Positions 61,587 through 64,000 of a stretch of DNA of 64,000 nucleotides are shown piece by piece. Each line of letters begins with the position of its first letter. Position 1 is the stretch's first letter. A model generated the notes under the pieces. It worked only from the letters and a program-made list of their open reading frames with translations, had not been told where the DNA came from and made no database searches. The DNA is from CAZWSX01 sp964636985 (lineage in GTDB: Bacteria; Planctomycetota; Planctomycetia; Pirellulales; Pirellulaceae). A program made the position numbers and the translations under genes. Location of the stretch: the NCBI GenBank assembly GCA_964636985.1, contig CAZWSX010000028.1:1-64000 (forward strand), read 5' to 3'.

Positions 61587-64000
61587 ATGCAAATTCGCTG
61601 CCCTCATTGCGGCCACACGGCGTCCGCGTCGGACTTAAAGCCAGGGCGATACAAGCCGAAGTGCAACAAGTGCGGCCAGCGTTTCGCCATGGTGGTTTCG
61701 TCCGACCCAGCAGTTCCTCCGCAGATTTCGTTGCTCGAAGAAGCCGCTGCGACGATTCCCCCTACGGTTGCCACCGAAGCGACGATGGCACAGGTCTCCA
61801 GCACGCCAACGCCTGCCGCACCCGCAGCTCCGCCATCTCAAGATCCGAATGCCCAAGATCCGAATGCAACCGGCGCGTTCGATCCTAATGCGACCGGCGG
61901 ATTCGTCACCAATCCTCCCACGGCGCTTCGTACCAGCGTGCCCGCCAGCGCGAATGCAACGATGGACTTTTCCGCGAAGGAACAAACCATCGGGGCTGCA
62001 GCTTCCGCACGCAAGCCAGGCGCCGAGGGGACAGCAGTCATCCCATCAGCCAGCAAAACCGTGATGGAGTCGACTGGCACGCCGAAGTTGACGTCCGATG
62101 TCCCCGAAGTCCTCGGCGGGTACCGGCTGATCAAGGAACTAGGCCGCGGCGCGATGGGCGCCGTTTACCTGGCTAAGCAAGTCTCTCTGGACCGGAACGT
62201 CGCGCTCAAAGTGATTCAGGCCCAATGGGCGAAGAATCCGACGTTCATTGCCCGGTTCGTTCGCGAAGCCTACGCCGCCGCGCAGCTCACGCACCACAAC
62301 GTGATCCAGATTTACGATCTCGGTACCGAAGGCGACACCAATTACTTCAGTATGGAATTCGTCAACGGGCAATCCTTATCGGATCTGATCGACAAGAACG
62401 GCAAGCTCGACCCAGAACAAGCGGTCGGTTACGTTTTGCAAGCGGCGAGGGGGCTGTCGTTCGCCCACAATCACGGCATGGTGCACCGCGACGTGAAGCC
62501 GGCGAACATGATGCTCAACGACCACGGCGTCGTAAAGGTCGCCGACCTTGGGTTGGTCAAAACACCTCAAGTCGCCGACGACTCGCCCGCCGATTCCCCC
62601 GCGAGTGCTTCGCCTGCCTCGACACCGGAAAAACCGCGCGGCGGTACGTCGATTTCGGCCGCCACCGCCAATGTGACGCAGCTCGATATCGCCATGGGGA
62701 CGCCGGCGTACATGGCGCCGGAACAAGCCGAAAACGCGGCCGGCGTCGACCACCGGGCCGACATCTATTCGCTTGGCTGCACGTTGTACGTGCTCCTCAC
62801 CGGCAAGCCGCCGTTCGAAGGAGCGACCGCCATGGAAGTGATCACTAAGCATCGCACCGAACCCGTCGTCCGGCCCGACGTGGTAGTGAAGCGGATTCCT
62901 CCCGCGCTATCCGACATCGTCTTGAAGATGATCGCCAAGCGTCCCGAAGATCGTTATCAAAACTTGGACCAATTGATTCGCGACTGCGAGGGATTTTTGG
63001 GCATTCAATCGACTGGTCTCCTTTCTCCAAGCGAGACGCAGGCACAAACGCTGGAAGAGTGCCAACGAAAGTTCAACGCATCCCAGTGGGCGAACATCCG
63101 AACGCTTGCCATCCAAGGCATTCTTGGCGGAAGTGCGGCGTTGGCGTTCTTGTTTTTGTTCGTTAGTAGGTCAGGGATGACTATGTTCGCATTGCTCGGA
63201 CTCAGCTTCGGCACCACTTATTTCGTTGTAAGCGGCTTCCGCGCCAGGACATTCCTCTTCGGCAAGTGCCGCGAGTACTTAACCAGCTTGCGGATTAGCG
63301 ATTGGCTCACCACGGCCATCAGCGTCCTCTTGGGCGTGCTGATTCTGTTCCTGACGAACTGGCTCTGGCTAGGAATTGTGGGCGTCATTCTCGGCGCCGG
63401 GCTCGCATTAGCCGTCCACTTTGTGATCGATGCGAAAGTCGACGCGGAGCGGAAGGAGTCACTTGACGCTCTCGAAGCCATGCTGAAAACCATGCGGCTC
63501 AAGGGGATCGACGAACAAGCGATCCAGACCTTTGTTGCCAAATACAGCAGCGATCACTGGGAGGAATTGTTCGAAGCCCTGTTCGGATACGAAGCCAAAC
63601 TGGCTGCTCGCTCCGCTCTGGAACGCAACCCGCAAGGTAAGCCTCGCCCCAAGTTCCGCGCTTGGCGCGAGCGGGTGATCGGGATGATCGACAATAAGCT
63701 CAAGGCCGATCGCGAGGCCCGCGACCGCAAGACTTTGCAGAAAGTGGAAGAGGCGAATCTCAAGGCGCAGGGCATGGACGAGATGCAAGCCCGCCGCCGC
63801 GCTGCGCAAGTGGCCGAGGCCTTAGTGGAAGACGCCGCCGAACAGCGTCAGGCAACCATGGCGATGGCGACCAAACCGATTGCCGCGTCGCCAATGCTCG
63901 ATCCAAAAGTGATTGCCGCCCAAAAGCGAGCCAAGCAATTGGCCCTTTTGGCCGACGCCCGCGGCGGGCGATATATGAGCAAACGCAAGATGGCGGTAGC
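61587..64000 (+). CDS. Zinc-ribbon Ser/Thr protein kinase with C-terminal transmembrane helices, partial
   Basis: At least 804 codons, open at the right edge. It begins with an MJ0042-type zinc ribbon (CPHC at 5-8 and CNKC at 26-29), then a Ser/Ala/Pro/Asn linker, then a kinase domain starting near residue 181 (GRGAMG, VALKVI, HRDVKPAN, DLG at 320-322, APE at 377-379). Between DLG and APE are about 60 residues, a Ser/Pro/Thr-rich insertion that doubles the usual activation segment. Transmembrane helices lie near 515-560 and 575-620, followed by a basic coiled tail. ATG 61587 has AAGG 9 bases upstream. Confidence 0.9.
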   Translation, partial: MQIRCPHCGHTASASDLKPGRYKPKCNKCGQRFAMVVSSDPAVPPQISLLEEAAATIPPTVATEATMAQVSSTPTPAAPAAPPSQDPNAQDPNATGAFDPNATGGFVTNPPTALRTSVPASANATMDFSAKEQTIGAAASARKPGAEGTAVIPSASKTVMESTGTPKLTSDVPEVLGGYRLIKELGRGAMGAVYLAKQVSLDRNVALKVIQAQWAKNPTFIARFVREAYAAAQLTHHNVIQIYDLGTEGDTNYFSMEFVNGQSLSDLIDKNGKLDPEQAVGYVLQAARGLSFAHNHGMVHRDVKPANMMLNDHGVVKVADLGLVKTPQVADDSPADSPASASPASTPEKPRGGTSISAATANVTQLDIAMGTPAYMAPEQAENAAGVDHRADIYSLGCTLYVLLTGKPPFEGATAMEVITKHRTEPVVRPDVVVKRIPPALSDIVLKMIAKRPEDRYQNLDQLIRDCEGFLGIQSTGLLSPSETQAQTLEECQRKFNASQWANIRTLAIQGILGGSAALAFLFLFVSRSGMTMFALLGLSFGTTYFVVSGFRARTFLFGKCREYLTSLRISDWLTTAISVLLGVLILFLTNWLWLGIVGVILGAGLALAVHFVIDAKVDAERKESLDALEAMLKTMRLKGIDEQAIQTFVAKYSSDHWEELFEALFGYEAKLAARSALERNPQGKPRPKFRAWRERVIGMIDNKLKADREARDRKTLQKVEEANLKAQGMDEMQARRRAAQVAEALVEDAAEQRQATMAMATKPIAASPMLDPKVIAAQKRAKQLALLADARGGRYMSKRKMAV

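Noticed and set aside
1..64000. tRNA, rRNA and mobile elements
   Set aside because: I looked for T-loop-like sequences, transposase motifs, and terminal inverted repeats and found none I could support.

Overview
The window looks like a chromosomal stretch of a planctomycete, most likely a Pirellulales-type member. This rests on gene content, not on a database search. It carries a Cys-rich YTV-repeat cell-surface protein, a PEP-CTERM protein, two Hanks-type Ser/Thr kinases, an ECF sigma factor followed by a giant PQQ-propeller membrane protein, a ceramidase-like secreted enzyme, and a long MoxR/DUF58/BatA-type operon. I found no tRNA, rRNA, CRISPR array, transposase or phage gene. Base composition and style look uniform, so most of this reads as native chromosome rather than an island.

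Layout. 1-5 kb: the end of a MATE exporter, a D-2-hydroxyacid dehydrogenase, a Ser/Thr kinase, and hisE-hisG. 5-8.2 kb: a zinc-ribbon membrane protein, then a long leader region and the YTV-repeat surface protein with a strong terminator. 8.3-16.5 kb: an aldehyde dehydrogenase, a HEAT/PDZ envelope protein, a TolC-like lipoprotein, and a secreted BNR/degenerate-LmbE/CBM9 chimera. 16.5-18.6 kb: an SDR translationally coupled to an HTH protein. 18.7-32.9 kb: a seven-gene minus-strand operon (cyclase-fold repeat protein, BatA-like vWA, second vWA membrane protein, DUF4175-like membrane protein, 1288-residue Ala/Gln helical protein, MoxR ATPase, DUF58). 33.5-42.2 kb: PEP-CTERM protein, DinB protein, ceramidase-like protein, 1605-residue PQQ protein and ECF sigma factor. 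42.5-51.1 kb: comM/yifB, two small unknowns, a small beta-sandwich protein, a trypsin-like protease without a signal peptide, and a full-length Lhr helicase. 51.1-57.6 kb: a cluster of hairpins, map, an unknown protein, speA with an unknown partner, and a membrane protein. 57.6-64 kb: a tandemly duplicated pair of membrane-anchored LRR genes, an esterase, and a zinc-ribbon Ser/Thr kinase that runs off the right edge.

How the parts work together. The large minus-strand operon is the most coherent multi-gene system. A MoxR AAA+ ATPase and DUF58 protein in the cytoplasm sit with two vWA membrane proteins, a split DUF4175-like pair and a secreted alpha/alpha-barrel-type protein, which suggests an envelope assembly or quality-control machine. 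The ECF sigma factor and its downstream membrane PQQ protein look like a signalling pair. The SDR and HTH genes are coupled by a TAATG overlap, and repeated CACTA motifs lie upstream. Starts were chosen by ribosome-binding sites, signal peptides and family alignment from memory; where they are uncertain the entry says so.
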